Of a stretch of 64,000 nucleotides of DNA, positions 42,652-51,259 are shown in pieces (the first letter of the stretch is position 1; each line of letters starts with the position of its first letter). Position numbers and translations under genes: made by a program. The DNA lies in contig OZ243953.1 of the NCBI GenBank assembly GCA_965214475.1, positions 992,001 through 1,056,000 of the forward strand, read 5' to 3'. This stretch comes from SIRX01 sp965214475 (GTDB lineage Bacteria > Actinomycetota > Rubrobacteria > Rubrobacterales > Rubrobacteraceae). The notes below the pieces were generated by a model. The model was not told where the DNA came from. It saw only the letters and a list, made by a program, of their open reading frames with translations, and searched no databases.

Positions 42652-44007
42652 ATGGCGAAGGGCAAGCTCGCGGCGGTTGCGGCACTGGCGGGGGGCGTCG
42701 TGGCTTTCAACGCGTACAAGAGGTCACAAGCACCGGAGCCTCTAAAGACCCATTATCGGGATGCTCCGACAAAAGTTCTGATACTGGGTGGCGGGTTCGG
42801 CGGCCTCGCGGCGGCTGACAGCCTGGTTCGCGCCCTAGACGGCGACCCGCAAGTCGGGGTAGCCTTGCTCGACGAGACCAACTACACGACCTTCTACCCA
42901 ATGGTGCCCCGGGCCATTTCGTCGAACGTCGAGGTCCGACACCTGGCCCACCCGCTCCGAAACGTCGTCGAGCCTCTGGGAATGCAGTTCTTTCAGGCCG
43001 AAGTGGAGGGAATAGACTTCGAGGCCCGCGAAGTAAAAACCGAGCACGGTACATTTCCCTACGATTATCTGGTACTCGCCCCCGGCAGCCGGACGGCGTT
43101 CTTCGATACTCCAGGTGTCGTGGAGCATGCCATAGACTTCAAAGGCCTGAGAGAAGCGCTCCGCATCCGTAACCGCATAATCGATTGCGTAGAAGAAGCT
43201 GAGTGGCGGCGCGGGGATTACGAAGATGACCTGCTAACGTTCGTCTTCGTGGGCGGAGGACCCACGGGCGTGGAAGGTGCCGCTTACTCGCACGACCTGA
43301 TCTTCGAGGTCCTAAAAGATAGCTACCCGAACGTAGACTTCGACCGGGCCACGGTTATCCTCGTAAACTCCGGAGACCGCATCCTAAAAGACCTGGATGT
43401 GCCGCTCGCGAACGCCGCCACCGCACGTTTCGAGGCCCAGAACATAGAGCTCGTGAACAATGCCCGGGTAACGGAGATCCACCCGGACCACGTCATCCTC
43501 TCTACCGGACGCGAGATACCGACCCGCACGACGGTCTGGGCTACGGGCGTGGAGCCCGGCCCACTCGTAAAGGACCTCGACGTGCCGAAAGATGATCGCG
43601 GCCGCGTTCTTGTAGACGAGTTCCTGCGAGTAAAAGACCGGCCCGGCGTCTACGCGGTGGGCGATTGCATCCACATAGACTACGACGGACCGCCGGTGCC
43701 AGCCCTCGCCCAATCCGCCGAGCAAGAGGGTGAAAAAGCCGGGCACAACCTGGCGGCGGACATCTCGGGTGGCTCCTACGAGAAGTTCGTCTACGAATCT
43801 CTGGGCACCCTGGTAGACCTGGGCTCTGCAAGCTCCCTGGCCGATGTTCTGGGGGTAAAATTCACCGGCAGTCTTGGAGAACTTATGTGGAGGATGGTTT
43901 ACCTGAAGGAGTTGGGACACAACCTGAACCGCGCGCAGGTAGCGTCTGACTGGATCGTGGACTTCTTTACCCAACCTAACATCTCTAAACTCATGGAAGA
44001 AGAATAG
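42652..44007 (+). CDS. ndh: Type II NADH dehydrogenase / FAD-dependent pyridine nucleotide oxidoreductase
   Basis: A 451-residue flavoprotein. FAD-binding ILGGGFGGLAAAD near residue 43, NAD-binding FVFVGGGPTGVEGAA near 203, and YAVGDCIHI near 338. The C-terminal region (FVYESLGTLVDLGSASSLAD) is NDH-2-like. NDH-2 transfers electrons from NADH to quinone without proton pumping, at the inner face of the membrane. An N-terminal hydrophobic stretch (LAAVAALAGGVVAFNAY) could anchor it. The start follows a GGAG 4 bases before the ATG. It ends 15 bases from the convergent pth gene. Confidence 0.88.
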   Translation: MAKGKLAAVAALAGGVVAFNAYKRSQAPEPLKTHYRDAPTKVLILGGGFGGLAAADSLVRALDGDPQVGVALLDETNYTTFYPMVPRAISSNVEVRHLAHPLRNVVEPLGMQFFQAEVEGIDFEAREVKTEHGTFPYDYLVLAPGSRTAFFDTPGVVEHAIDFKGLREALRIRNRIIDCVEEAEWRRGDYEDDLLTFVFVGGGPTGVEGAAYSHDLIFEVLKDSYPNVDFDRATVILVNSGDRILKDLDVPLANAATARFEAQNIELVNNARVTEIHPDHVILSTGREIPTRTTVWATGVEPGPLVKDLDVPKDDRGRVLVDEFLRVKDRPGVYAVGDCIHIDYDGPPVPALAQSAEQEGEKAGHNLAADISGGSYEKFVYESLGTLVDLGSASSLADVLGVKFTGSLGELMWRMVYLKELGHNLNRAQVASDWIVDFFTQPNISKLMEEE

Positions 44008-44022
44008 CCCGGAAACACTTCC

Positions 44023-44655
44023 TCAAGAACGGGTATTGAAACGGTTCATCGCCACCTCTGGGCCATGCTCAATTACGGCTTCCACCACATCCGCCGCAAT
44101 GGGGACAGTGTCTCGCACGGTGGCGTTCATCTTGCCGAGCACGTAGTCGGTGACTGTCATGCCCTCCGGTGGACGCCCTACTCCAACACGCACCCGCACG
44201 AAGTCGTTGCCGAGTTGCCCGATGATAGAGCGCAGGCCGTTGTGACCGCCCGCGCCGCCACCGACCTTTACCCGCACGTCGCCCTCCGGCAAATCCAGAT
44301 CATCGTGGATGACCACGAGCTTCTGCACCTGCCGGCCGCCGACAGCCTGCCCGGAGTTGTTCATAAAGGTCTGGGGTTTTAGAAGTTCGGCTGGAAAAGC
44401 GCCGATGTTTACCGAGGCCTCTAGGGACCGTTTCTTTTTGCGCCAGTCGCCGCCATAGCGGTGGGCCAACTCGTCGGCAACGAGGAAGCCAACATTGTGG
44501 CGGGTGCGTTCGTAGGAGCGGCCCTGGTTCCCAAGCCCCACGATAACGGGGGACCGAACAGGCCCCCCGCTTACTTTGTTCTCGTTTGTAGTTTCCTCGG
44601 AAGAGGCGTTACTCGTTTGCGCCCTCTTCCGCAGGAGCCTCCCTAGCTTCCGCAT
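44023..44655 (-). CDS. pth: Peptidyl-tRNA hydrolase
   Basis: Releases tRNA from peptidyl-tRNA that drops off ribosomes. The core is typical: IVGLGNQGRSYERTRHNVGF (catalytic His), LLKPQTFMNNSG, VIHDDLDLPEGDVRVKVGGG, GGHNGLRSI. It has an extra ~35-residue basic/Ser-rich N-terminus because no ATG, GTG or TTG exists between the rplY stop and the conserved core at a workable place. The ATG at 44655 has GAGGAGG nine bases upstream. The gene therefore starts 47 bases inside rplY, within the segment encoding the acidic L25 tail. Confidence 0.94.
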   Translation of the reverse strand: MRKLGRLLRKRAQTSNASSEETTNENKVSGGPVRSPVIVGLGNQGRSYERTRHNVGFLVADELAHRYGGDWRKKKRSLEASVNIGAFPAELLKPQTFMNNSGQAVGGRQVQKLVVIHDDLDLPEGDVRVKVGGGAGGHNGLRSIIGQLGNDFVRVRVGVGRPPEGMTVTDYVLGKMNATVRDTVPIAADVVEAVIEHGPEVAMNRFNTRS

Positions 44656-45298
44656 CTCCGGCGGCCTCCTCGTCCACTTCGTCGGACTCTTCTTCGACGA
44701 TACCGGCGGCTTCGATCTCCTCTTCGGTGATCTCGGTCGGCGCGGTGATCGTAACGGCGATCTCCTCCGGGTCGGAGAGCAACTCGACCCCCGAAGGCAT
44801 CGTCAGGTCGCCTAGCGCGAGGTTTTCGTTCATCCCGACGCCGGACACGTCTACCTCTATCTCCTGCGGGATGTTCCCCGGCAACGACTCGACCTGTATC
44901 TCGTAGGCAACCTGCTGCAGCACGCCGCCTTCCTCCTCGACGCCCGGCGCTTCGCCGACCACCGAGAGAGGAACGGTAACCTCGATCCGCTCGCGCATGT
45001 TTACCGGGACGAAGTCTATGTGCATGAGCTGTCCCGAGACCGGGTCGCGCTGCGCGTCCACCACGCGGGCCGTCGCGCTACCGTTGGAAGTCGTCAGGTT
45101 ATATAGGGCGTTATCCCCCAGATGCTGAAGCGTGTAATCCACGGTCTTCGTGGGAACCGCGATCGGGATGCTCCCACCTGCCTCATTGTTCTCACCATAC
45201 AGTACGGCGGGCACCATTCCGGAAACCCTTAGCCGCCGAGAGTCGTTCTTACCCCGGCCTCCGCGCCGCTCAGCCTGTAAATCTACGTTATCTGCCAT
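44609..45298 (-). CDS. rplY: 50S ribosomal protein L25/general stress protein Ctc
   Basis: Binds 5S rRNA in the large subunit. 229 residues: N-terminal L25 domain (about 5-92, LQAERRGGRGKNDSRRLR and VPAVLYGENN), C-terminal TL5/CTC domain (about 100-185, ERIEVTVPLSVVGEAPGVEE), and a long acidic tail (EEEIEAAGIVEEESDEVDEE to the end) typical of actinobacterial Ctc. Its final codons are shared with the start of pth in another frame. It follows prs and glmU, the conserved order. Confidence 0.96.
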   Translation of the reverse strand: MADNVDLQAERRGGRGKNDSRRLRVSGMVPAVLYGENNEAGGSIPIAVPTKTVDYTLQHLGDNALYNLTTSNGSATARVVDAQRDPVSGQLMHIDFVPVNMRERIEVTVPLSVVGEAPGVEEEGGVLQQVAYEIQVESLPGNIPQEIEVDVSGVGMNENLALGDLTMPSGVELLSDPEEIAVTITAPTEITEEEIEAAGIVEEESDEVDEEAAGDAEAREAPAEEGANE

Positions 45299-45331
45299 CT
45301 CGCACTCCTAATGTTCCTAAAAACTCTGACT

Positions 45332-46324
45332 CTAGAAAAGCTGGTTCTCGCCCATAAATACTTCGCTCACCGACGCGTCCGTAAAGACGTTGTTGATGGT
45401 GCTCGCGAGGATAGGGGCGATCGTAAGCGTCTTTATCTTAGACTGCGGCTCGCCGTCCTTCAAGGGAAGCGTATCCGTAACGACGACTTCTTTCATGGGG
45501 GAGTCATCTATCTTGCGGTAAGCGTCTCCCGAGAATACCCCGTGCGTACCGGCGGCATAGACCTCCGTGGCCCCTTCTTCTTTGAGCCGTGCCGCCGCGT
45601 TGCAGAGCGTGCCGGCGGTGTCTATGAGATCATCTATCATGATGGTGCGCCGTCCCTCTACATCGCCGATGACGTGCGTCACCTCCGACTGTCCCGGGCC
45701 GCTGCGCTGCTTACGCATGATGGCCCACGGTAGGTCCAGGTGGTCCGCCAGCTTGTTCGCCACCTGAGCCTCTCCGACGTCCGGCGCGACCACGACCGCA
45801 TCATCAGCGCCGCGGAAACCCGCGTCCACGAAGTAATCCACGAAAGTGTGCATCGCCGTCAGGTGGTCTACGGGGAAGCTGAAGAAACCCTCGATCTGGC
45901 CGACGTGCAGGTCCATCGTCATCACCCGCTCGGCGCCAGCGGATTGGATCATGTTAGCCACCAACCGGGCTGTTATGGGTTCACGCGGCTTGGTCTTCCG
46001 ATCCTGCCGCGAGTAGGCGTACCAGGGAATAACGGCCGTTATCCGCTTTGCCGACGCTCTTTTGGCCGCGTCGATCATGATAAGCAACTCCATCAAGTTC
46101 TTGTTGACCGGCTCCCCCAGAGACTGAACGATGAACATATCCGCCCCCCGCACCGACTCCAGGTACCGGGCGTACATTTCACCGTTTGAGAACTGTTGCA
46201 GTTCCACTTCTCCGAGATGCATATCCAACCTATCGGCTATGCTCTCCGCGAGATCCCGATACCCCCGCCCGGAAAAGAGCATGAGCCTCTTCTCGTTGTT
46301 CTGCGTCAGGTAGTCGTCTTGCAT
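45332..46324 (-). CDS. prs: Ribose-phosphate pyrophosphokinase
   Basis: Makes PRPP from ribose 5-phosphate and ATP for purine, pyrimidine, histidine and tryptophan synthesis. 330 residues from ATG 46324, which has GGAGGGG ten bases upstream and lies 8 bases after the glmU stop; a longer frame into glmU is rejected. Motifs: MLFSGRGYRDLAESIA, the flexible loop YSRQDRKTKPREPITAR, DLHVGQIEGFF, and the PRPP loop TIMIDDLIDTAGTL. Its place after glmU is the common actinobacterial arrangement. Confidence 0.97.
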   Translation of the reverse strand: MQDDYLTQNNEKRLMLFSGRGYRDLAESIADRLDMHLGEVELQQFSNGEMYARYLESVRGADMFIVQSLGEPVNKNLMELLIMIDAAKRASAKRITAVIPWYAYSRQDRKTKPREPITARLVANMIQSAGAERVMTMDLHVGQIEGFFSFPVDHLTAMHTFVDYFVDAGFRGADDAVVVAPDVGEAQVANKLADHLDLPWAIMRKQRSGPGQSEVTHVIGDVEGRRTIMIDDLIDTAGTLCNAAARLKEEGATEVYAAGTHGVFSGDAYRKIDDSPMKEVVVTDTLPLKDGEPQSKIKTLTIAPILASTINNVFTDASVSEVFMGENQLF

Positions 46325-46331
46325 GCTTTTT

Positions 46332-47747
46332 TTACCCCTCCGTCTCGGTTTGTGGACGTTTACCATCTCCGCCGTCAGGACTCTCTTTAGATACTTTCTC
46401 CGGCGCGTCCCGGATCACCCGCGCCGGCATCCCAACCGCGAGCTTGCCCGAGGGGATGTTCTTGTTCACTACGCTTCCGGCTCCAATATAAGCACCGTCG
46501 CCTATAGTAACAGGTGCTATCAGGTTTGTGTTTACCCCGGTAAAGACATCGTCTCCAATGCTGGTGCGGTTCTTGTTGCTCCCGTCGTAGTTGGCCGTAA
46601 TGGTCCCGGCACCCAGGTTTGTCCCCTTCCCTATCTCCGTGTCCCCGACGTAGGAGAGGTGAGGAACTTTGCTCCCGTTACCGACCCGCGTGTTCTTGAC
46701 CTCGCAGTACGCCCCAACCTTTGCCTCGACGCCGAGCACGGTGCCGGGACGCAGGTACGCATAGGGACCAACGTGTGCGCCGGCTCCGACGCTTGCGCCA
46801 CGCCCGACCGAGTGCTCGACCTGGGCGCCATCGCCGACTACCATGTCCCAGAGATCGGTCGAGGGTCCAATTACGCAGTCCGATCCGACCTTGGTCTCTC
46901 CGCGGAGCAGGCTGCCGGGAAGGACAACCGTGTCACGGCCGATCTCCACGTTTGCCTCGATGTGGGTCGAAGTAGGATCCCTGACCGTTACGCCATTACG
47001 CATGTGGGCGTCCAAGATACGGCGACGCAGGATCTCCTCCGCCCGCGCCAGGTGCGCCCGATCGTTGACCAGATTCGCCTCTTCGAGATCTTTCAGCCGG
47101 TACGTCACCGCCCGCGAGCGCCGTCCTATAACCTCCAGGGCATCCGTCAGGTACACCTCACCATCGCTGTTGTTCGTGCCGATCCTCTCTATCGCGTCCC
47201 GGATCTCCGGTAGGTCGAAGGCGTACAACCCCAGGTTGACTAGGCTTATCTCCCGCTCGGCCTCGGTAGCCTCCCGCTCCTCCACGATCCTTACCACGCC
47301 GGCGTCTTCGGCCACCCTCCCCAGGCCGGTCGGTTCCGGCAACTCCGCCACGAGGACCGTCGCCCCGACCTCAGCCGCCCGATGCCGCTCGACCAACTCC
47401 CCCAGCGTACGATGCGAGATAAGCGGCCCATCCCCGTTTACCACGAGGAGTACGCCTTCTTCCTCCTCGATGGTCTCCAATGCGACCCGCACAGCGTCCC
47501 CGGTACCGAGTTGCTCCTTCTGCACCACAGGCTCCGCTTCCGGAGGCAGTACGGCCTCGACCTGCTCCGCCTGATGTCCGACCACGACGGAAAGTTTTTC
47601 CGGCAGCAGAGGGGTTATTGCTTCTATAGCGTAATTGACCATCGGGACACCGCAGAGTGTGTGGAGAACTTTGGCACGATTGGATTTCATCCGGGTTCCC
47701 TTGCCACCAGCCAGAACCACAGCGAATATCGGGGAGTTTTGGGGCAT
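46332..47747 (-). CDS. glmU: Bifunctional GlmU (uridylyltransferase / glucosamine-1-P acetyltransferase)
   Basis: Makes UDP-GlcNAc, precursor of peptidoglycan. 471 residues: an N-terminal pyrophosphorylase domain (VLAGGKGTRMKSNRAKVLH, VVNGDGPLI, IVEEREATEAE) and a C-terminal left-handed beta-helix acetyltransferase (about 250-455) with hexapeptide repeats and the active-site region FVEVKN-like CEVKNTRVGNGSKVPHLSYV. The ORF starts at the ATG 47747. It is first in the glmU-prs-rplY-pth run, 54 bases downstream of tRNA-Gln on the same strand. Confidence 0.97.
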   Translation of the reverse strand: MPQNSPIFAVVLAGGKGTRMKSNRAKVLHTLCGVPMVNYAIEAITPLLPEKLSVVVGHQAEQVEAVLPPEAEPVVQKEQLGTGDAVRVALETIEEEEGVLLVVNGDGPLISHRTLGELVERHRAAEVGATVLVAELPEPTGLGRVAEDAGVVRIVEEREATEAEREISLVNLGLYAFDLPEIRDAIERIGTNNSDGEVYLTDALEVIGRRSRAVTYRLKDLEEANLVNDRAHLARAEEILRRRILDAHMRNGVTVRDPTSTHIEANVEIGRDTVVLPGSLLRGETKVGSDCVIGPSTDLWDMVVGDGAQVEHSVGRGASVGAGAHVGPYAYLRPGTVLGVEAKVGAYCEVKNTRVGNGSKVPHLSYVGDTEIGKGTNLGAGTITANYDGSNKNRTSIGDDVFTGVNTNLIAPVTIGDGAYIGAGSVVNKNIPSGKLAVGMPARVIRDAPEKVSKESPDGGDGKRPQTETEG

Positions 47748-47800
47748 AGTGTTTTCTAACTCCTTAGGTTTTCTCTCTGGCAGGCACAGATCCCGAATAG

Positions 47801-47871
47801 CTGGGGCGGCAGGATTCGAACCTGCGATCCCGGGACCAAAACCCGGCGCCTTGCCGCTTGGCTACGCCCCA
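47801..47871 (-). tRNA. tRNA-Gln(UUG)
   Basis: Minus strand. Acceptor TGGGGCG with CGCCCCA, anticodon stem GCCGGG/CCCGG-type with loop TTTTGGT (anticodon TTG), T arm GCAGG-TTCGAAT-CCTGC, discriminator G. No encoded CCA. Lies between ispE and glmU, all on the same strand. Confidence 0.97.
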
Positions 47872-47976
47872 ACGTGATGCGACCGAGATTATACCGGAGG
47901 CGTTTTCAGTCGTCAGCTTCTTATCTAAATTACTCAACTGAATTTCAATAAACTCTTTTTTGGAACTCGCCATGCC

Positions 47977-48858
47977 CTAAAGTAGCTTCACACCGCAAAA
48001 TACGGGCTCGTAGACGCCGGAGAACGGCGCCCTTGAAGATGCCGCCGACGCACGAGCAACTTCTATTGTGTCGAACAGCCCGTAAACTGCCGTACCAGTC
48101 CCGCTCATAGAAGCGCCGAGAGCTTCGGAATTCAGCAGCCCTCTCTCGTATTCAGAAACCTCCGGCACGAAGTCTCTGGTGACCGGTGCGAGGTCGTTGC
48201 CCAGAGAAAGCGCGAGCGCCCCGAGATCTCCGTTACGAAGCGCTTCTACGACGGATTCCGTCGAGACGGCACTGCTCGATTCAGATGTTCGTTCGTCGTA
48301 AGCCCGATATATACGCGCCGTCTCCGCACTCCGTTCCGGCTTGAGTAGAAGCAAGCTGTGATCCGGGGGTGCCGGGAGTTCGGTCAAACGCCCGCCTATC
48401 CCTTCGCCAAGAGCTGTGCCTCCCGAGATACAAAACGGCACATCCGCCCCTATTCTGGCCCCGATCCCTCGTAACTCCTCGCGGCTCAATCCAATCTCGA
48501 AGAACTCATTGATCCCAATCAGAACCGCCGCGGCGTCCGCCGATGCGCCACCGAGCCCGGCTCCGGAGGGTATATTTTTGCGGAGTCTCACCCGCACCGG
48601 CAGCTCCTCATCGGCTACCTCGCAAAGCAGTCGCCAAGCCCGATAGACGGTGTTCGACTCCGAAGCCCCAACTTCTGCGTGCTCCGGCTCGACAATCAAC
48701 TCGAACCCTTCCCGTATTTTCTCTATCCCCAACTCGTCGGCGAGCGAGATACTCTGCATAACGGTGGCGACCTCGTGGTAGCCATCGCCTCTGAGACCCA
48801 ACACCGCCAGCGCATAGTTGATTTTGGCGAACGCCCGCAGGACCATCACAGCGCCCAT
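47977..48858 (-). CDS. ispE: 4-diphosphocytidyl-2-C-methyl-D-erythritol kinase
   Basis: GHMP-family kinase of the MEP isoprenoid pathway. 293 residues. AFAKINYALAVLGLRGDGYH at the N-terminus, the ATP loop PSGAGLGGASADAAA, and GASMSGTGTAVYGLF near the C-terminus. ATG 48858 has GGGAG six bases upstream and overlaps the rsmA end by 13 bases; an ATG at 48846 overlaps the rsmA stop (TGATG) and is the alternative. The rsmA-ispE pairing is widespread. Confidence 0.96.
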   Translation of the reverse strand: MGAVMVLRAFAKINYALAVLGLRGDGYHEVATVMQSISLADELGIEKIREGFELIVEPEHAEVGASESNTVYRAWRLLCEVADEELPVRVRLRKNIPSGAGLGGASADAAAVLIGINEFFEIGLSREELRGIGARIGADVPFCISGGTALGEGIGGRLTELPAPPDHSLLLLKPERSAETARIYRAYDERTSESSSAVSTESVVEALRNGDLGALALSLGNDLAPVTRDFVPEVSEYERGLLNSEALGASMSGTGTAVYGLFDTIEVARASAASSRAPFSGVYEPVFCGVKLL

Positions 48859-49634
48859 GAAAACTCCCGATACAGCGCCACAAAGTCTTCGGGCGCGAGC
48901 TCTTCTGCCCGGGCGCCAGACCCGTAGCCCATACGACGCAAAACATGTGGAGCTTCACCACGGACGGGCTCCGGCAGATTATTTACCAATTGCTTGCGCC
49001 GACTCTTGAAGGCAGCGAGCACCAACTTCTTCACCCCATCGTAGTCCGCAATTACAGGACCATCCAAACGTCGCTCCATCTCCACGACCGCAGAGTCTAC
49101 CCGGGGCGGCGGATAAAAAACGTTGGGCGAGACTTTATGTACGAGGCGTACCGTTGAGAAAAGCTGCACGAGCACCGCGTAAGCCGCATAGTCCTTTGTT
49201 CCGCTCTCCGCCACCATCCGGCGCGCCACTTCGTATTGCACCATAAACCGCATAACATTAATACTGACTCGTTCTTCCAGGAGCTTCAGAACCAGAGGTG
49301 AGGCAATATTGTAGGGTAGGTTGGCTACCAGCTTGTTGGGTGTTGGTTCGAGGCGGGCGTAGTCGAAAGAGAGCGCCTCGCCGGGATGCACCAGGACATT
49401 TTCGTGCTTCTGTATGGTGTTTTCGAGCGTGAGCACCAGGTCCGGGTCGAACTCTACGGCGTGTACCAGCTTCGCGCGCTCTGCCAGAAAAGTCGTTAGA
49501 AAGCCGCGGCCCGGGCCTATCTCCAGCACTACATCATCACGGGTTACACCATCAGCTACTATGCGGGCTGTGTTCGGGTCTTTTAGGAAGTGTTGGCCGA
49601 GGCGCTTTTTCGGGAAATGGGAGGGAGACTCCAA
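48846..49634 (-). CDS. rsmA: 16S rRNA (adenine1518/1519-N6)-dimethyltransferase
   Basis: Dimethylates two adenosines at the 3' end of 16S rRNA (KsgA). 262 residues from TTG 49634, placed just after the tatD stop. Motifs: KKRLGQHFLKDPN, the SAM loop EIGPGRGFLTTFLAE, VEFDPDL, the catalytic NLPYNIASP, and FYPPPRVDSAVV. A longer frame into tatD is open but would read tatD out of frame. No strong ribosome binding site, so it is probably coupled to tatD. Confidence 0.95.
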   Translation of the reverse strand: MESPSHFPKKRLGQHFLKDPNTARIVADGVTRDDVVLEIGPGRGFLTTFLAERAKLVHAVEFDPDLVLTLENTIQKHENVLVHPGEALSFDYARLEPTPNKLVANLPYNIASPLVLKLLEERVSINVMRFMVQYEVARRMVAESGTKDYAAYAVLVQLFSTVRLVHKVSPNVFYPPPRVDSAVVEMERRLDGPVIADYDGVKKLVLAAFKSRRKQLVNNLPEPVRGEAPHVLRRMGYGSGARAEELAPEDFVALYREFSWAL

Positions 49635-49635
49635 C

Positions 49636-50394
49636 TCAAGCTTCGGGCGGAAGGTCGAAGACGTTGCGGGCGTTGCGGGCCGTGAGCGTTGCGACCTCCT
49701 CGTCGTCCAGGCCGAGACGTTCCGCGACAAAGCGGGCTGTATGAACTACGTTCTTTGGGGCATTGGGCTTGCCGCGCTCCGGTTGGGGGCTAAGGTACGG
49801 GGCGTCGGTCTCGACGAGTAGGTGGTCCTCATCCATAAGGCGGAGAACGCGGGCGGTCTCGCTGTTCTTGTAGGTGACGTTGCCGGCGAGGCCGATATAG
49901 TAGCCACGCTCCCGGGCCTCGCGCACTTCGGCATCGCCCCCCTCGAAACAGTGGAGGATGATCTGGGTTCGGGCGTTGCCCAAGCAGGCCATCGTATCGC
50001 CGAAAGCCTGTCGGGAGTGAATGATCACCGGCAGCCGAACCTCGTTAGCAAGGGAGATCACATCTTCGAACAAGGCCATTTGGACGTCGGCCGGCCACTC
50101 GTTCCGGTAGTAGTCCAGCCCGACCTCTCCCAGGGCCACCACGCCGGGTTTCTCTGTAAGGTCCATAAGGGTCTCAAGGTCTGCGGCCGAGTAAGTTCCG
50201 GCATTGTGCGGGTGTATACCGACAGAGGTGTAGACGTTGGGGAACTCCGCGGCGAGATCCACCCCCTGGCGAGAGTCTTCGACATCGGTCCCGACGTTCA
50301 CAACGGTCGAGACGCCGGCGTCCGAGGCCTCGTTCAGGGCCTTTTCAGGGGAAATTTTGAGCCGTAGTAGGTGCGTATGAGAGTCTAAGAGCAC
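49636..50394 (-). CDS. tatD: TatD family metal-dependent hydrolase
   Basis: 252 residues of the TatD DNase family (3'-5' exonuclease, DNA quality control). Metal site residues: His pair in LDSHTHL, Glu in GEVGLDYYR, His in VIIHSRQAFGDT and LHCFEGG, and Asp in LVETDAPYLSPQPERGKPNA. It ends at rsmA with a 1-base gap, the usual tatD-rsmA-ispE order of Gram-positive bacteria. The related Mg-dependent D-aminoacyl-tRNA deacylase activity cannot be excluded. Confidence 0.94.
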   Translation of the reverse strand: MLLDSHTHLLRLKISPEKALNEASDAGVSTVVNVGTDVEDSRQGVDLAAEFPNVYTSVGIHPHNAGTYSAADLETLMDLTEKPGVVALGEVGLDYYRNEWPADVQMALFEDVISLANEVRLPVIIHSRQAFGDTMACLGNARTQIILHCFEGGDAEVREARERGYYIGLAGNVTYKNSETARVLRLMDEDHLLVETDAPYLSPQPERGKPNAPKNVVHTARFVAERLGLDDEEVATLTARNARNVFDLPPEA

Positions 50395-50458
50395 GTTGTC
50401 AGTACCTCCCCCTGGTATCCCTTACAGATGTCATTATATCTTGTAGGCTGGTCCGGTT

Positions 50459-51259
50459 TTAGTCCTCGACCAGGCGATCGTAGATTTCACCCTTTTTCAG
50501 TCCCGTCTGTCGGGCCGCCCGGGCCGCAGCTTTCGAGGTGCGTTCTCCTTCCGACACATACTCTTTCGCCAGCTTCGCAGCGTCCTCTAAGTTAGGCTCT
50601 TTTACTGCGGTCCCACCTTGGACGACGAGCACGATCTCCCCCTTGGCCCCTTCGGAAAAGCGATCCGCCGCATCACTCGCACTCCCCCGAAACACCTCTT
50701 CGTGCAGCTTGGTAAGCTCTCGGCATACCGCCACTGGTGCATCAGCGGGCAGCTCCGAGAGCGTTTTAGCTATTCGGTGGGGCGACTCGAAGAGCACGAA
50801 AGTAGAAGGTTCGCGCGCAATGCGTTCTAGTAAAGCCGTCCGATCTTTACCTTTGCGCGGCGGAAAGCCCGTAAAAACGACGGTATCCGCCGGCAAACCG
50901 GAGGCCACGAGCGCCGTGACGGGCGCCGAAGGGCCGGGCAGTACCTCGACCTTTACGCCGGCCTCAATACACGACCGGACCAGCCGGTAGCCGGGGTCTG
51001 AGACTGAAGGAGTGCCGGCGTCGGTGACGATAACGACCGATGCATCACGCGCTCGTTCGGCCAGCTCCGGGGCGAGGCGTTTCTCGTTGTGTTCGTGATA
51101 GGAGAGGAGGTCTTTCTTTATCTCGTAGTGGTAGAGCAGGCGACCCGTTCGCCGAGTGTCCTCGCAAGCTACGAGATCCGCCTCGCGCAAGATACGCAAG
51201 GCGCGGAGGGTGATATCTTCGAGGTTTCCTATCGGAGTCGGGACTACAAAGAGCGGCAA
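50459..51259 (-). CDS. rsmI: 16S rRNA (cytidine1402-2'-O)-methyltransferase
   Basis: 266 residues, tetrapyrrole-methylase fold. LFVVPTPIGNLEDITLRALR, ACEDTRRTGRLL, VTDAGTPSVSDPGYRLV and FTGFPPRKGKDRTALLERI are diagnostic. It has a C-terminal extension with a short helical domain (KAAARAARQTGLKKGEIYDRL). TTG start overlapping the ROK stop region (TGATTG). It is followed by tatD after 64 bases. Confidence 0.96.
   Translation of the reverse strand: MPLFVVPTPIGNLEDITLRALRILREADLVACEDTRRTGRLLYHYEIKKDLLSYHEHNEKRLAPELAERARDASVVIVTDAGTPSVSDPGYRLVRSCIEAGVKVEVLPGPSAPVTALVASGLPADTVVFTGFPPRKGKDRTALLERIAREPSTFVLFESPHRIAKTLSELPADAPVAVCRELTKLHEEVFRGSASDAADRFSEGAKGEIVLVVQGGTAVKEPNLEDAAKLAKEYVSEGERTSKAAARAARQTGLKKGEIYDRLVED

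Noticed and set aside
47764..47973. A 69-codon minus-strand frame across tRNA-Gln
   Set aside because: It runs straight through the tRNA, lacks a ribosome binding site and resembles nothing.
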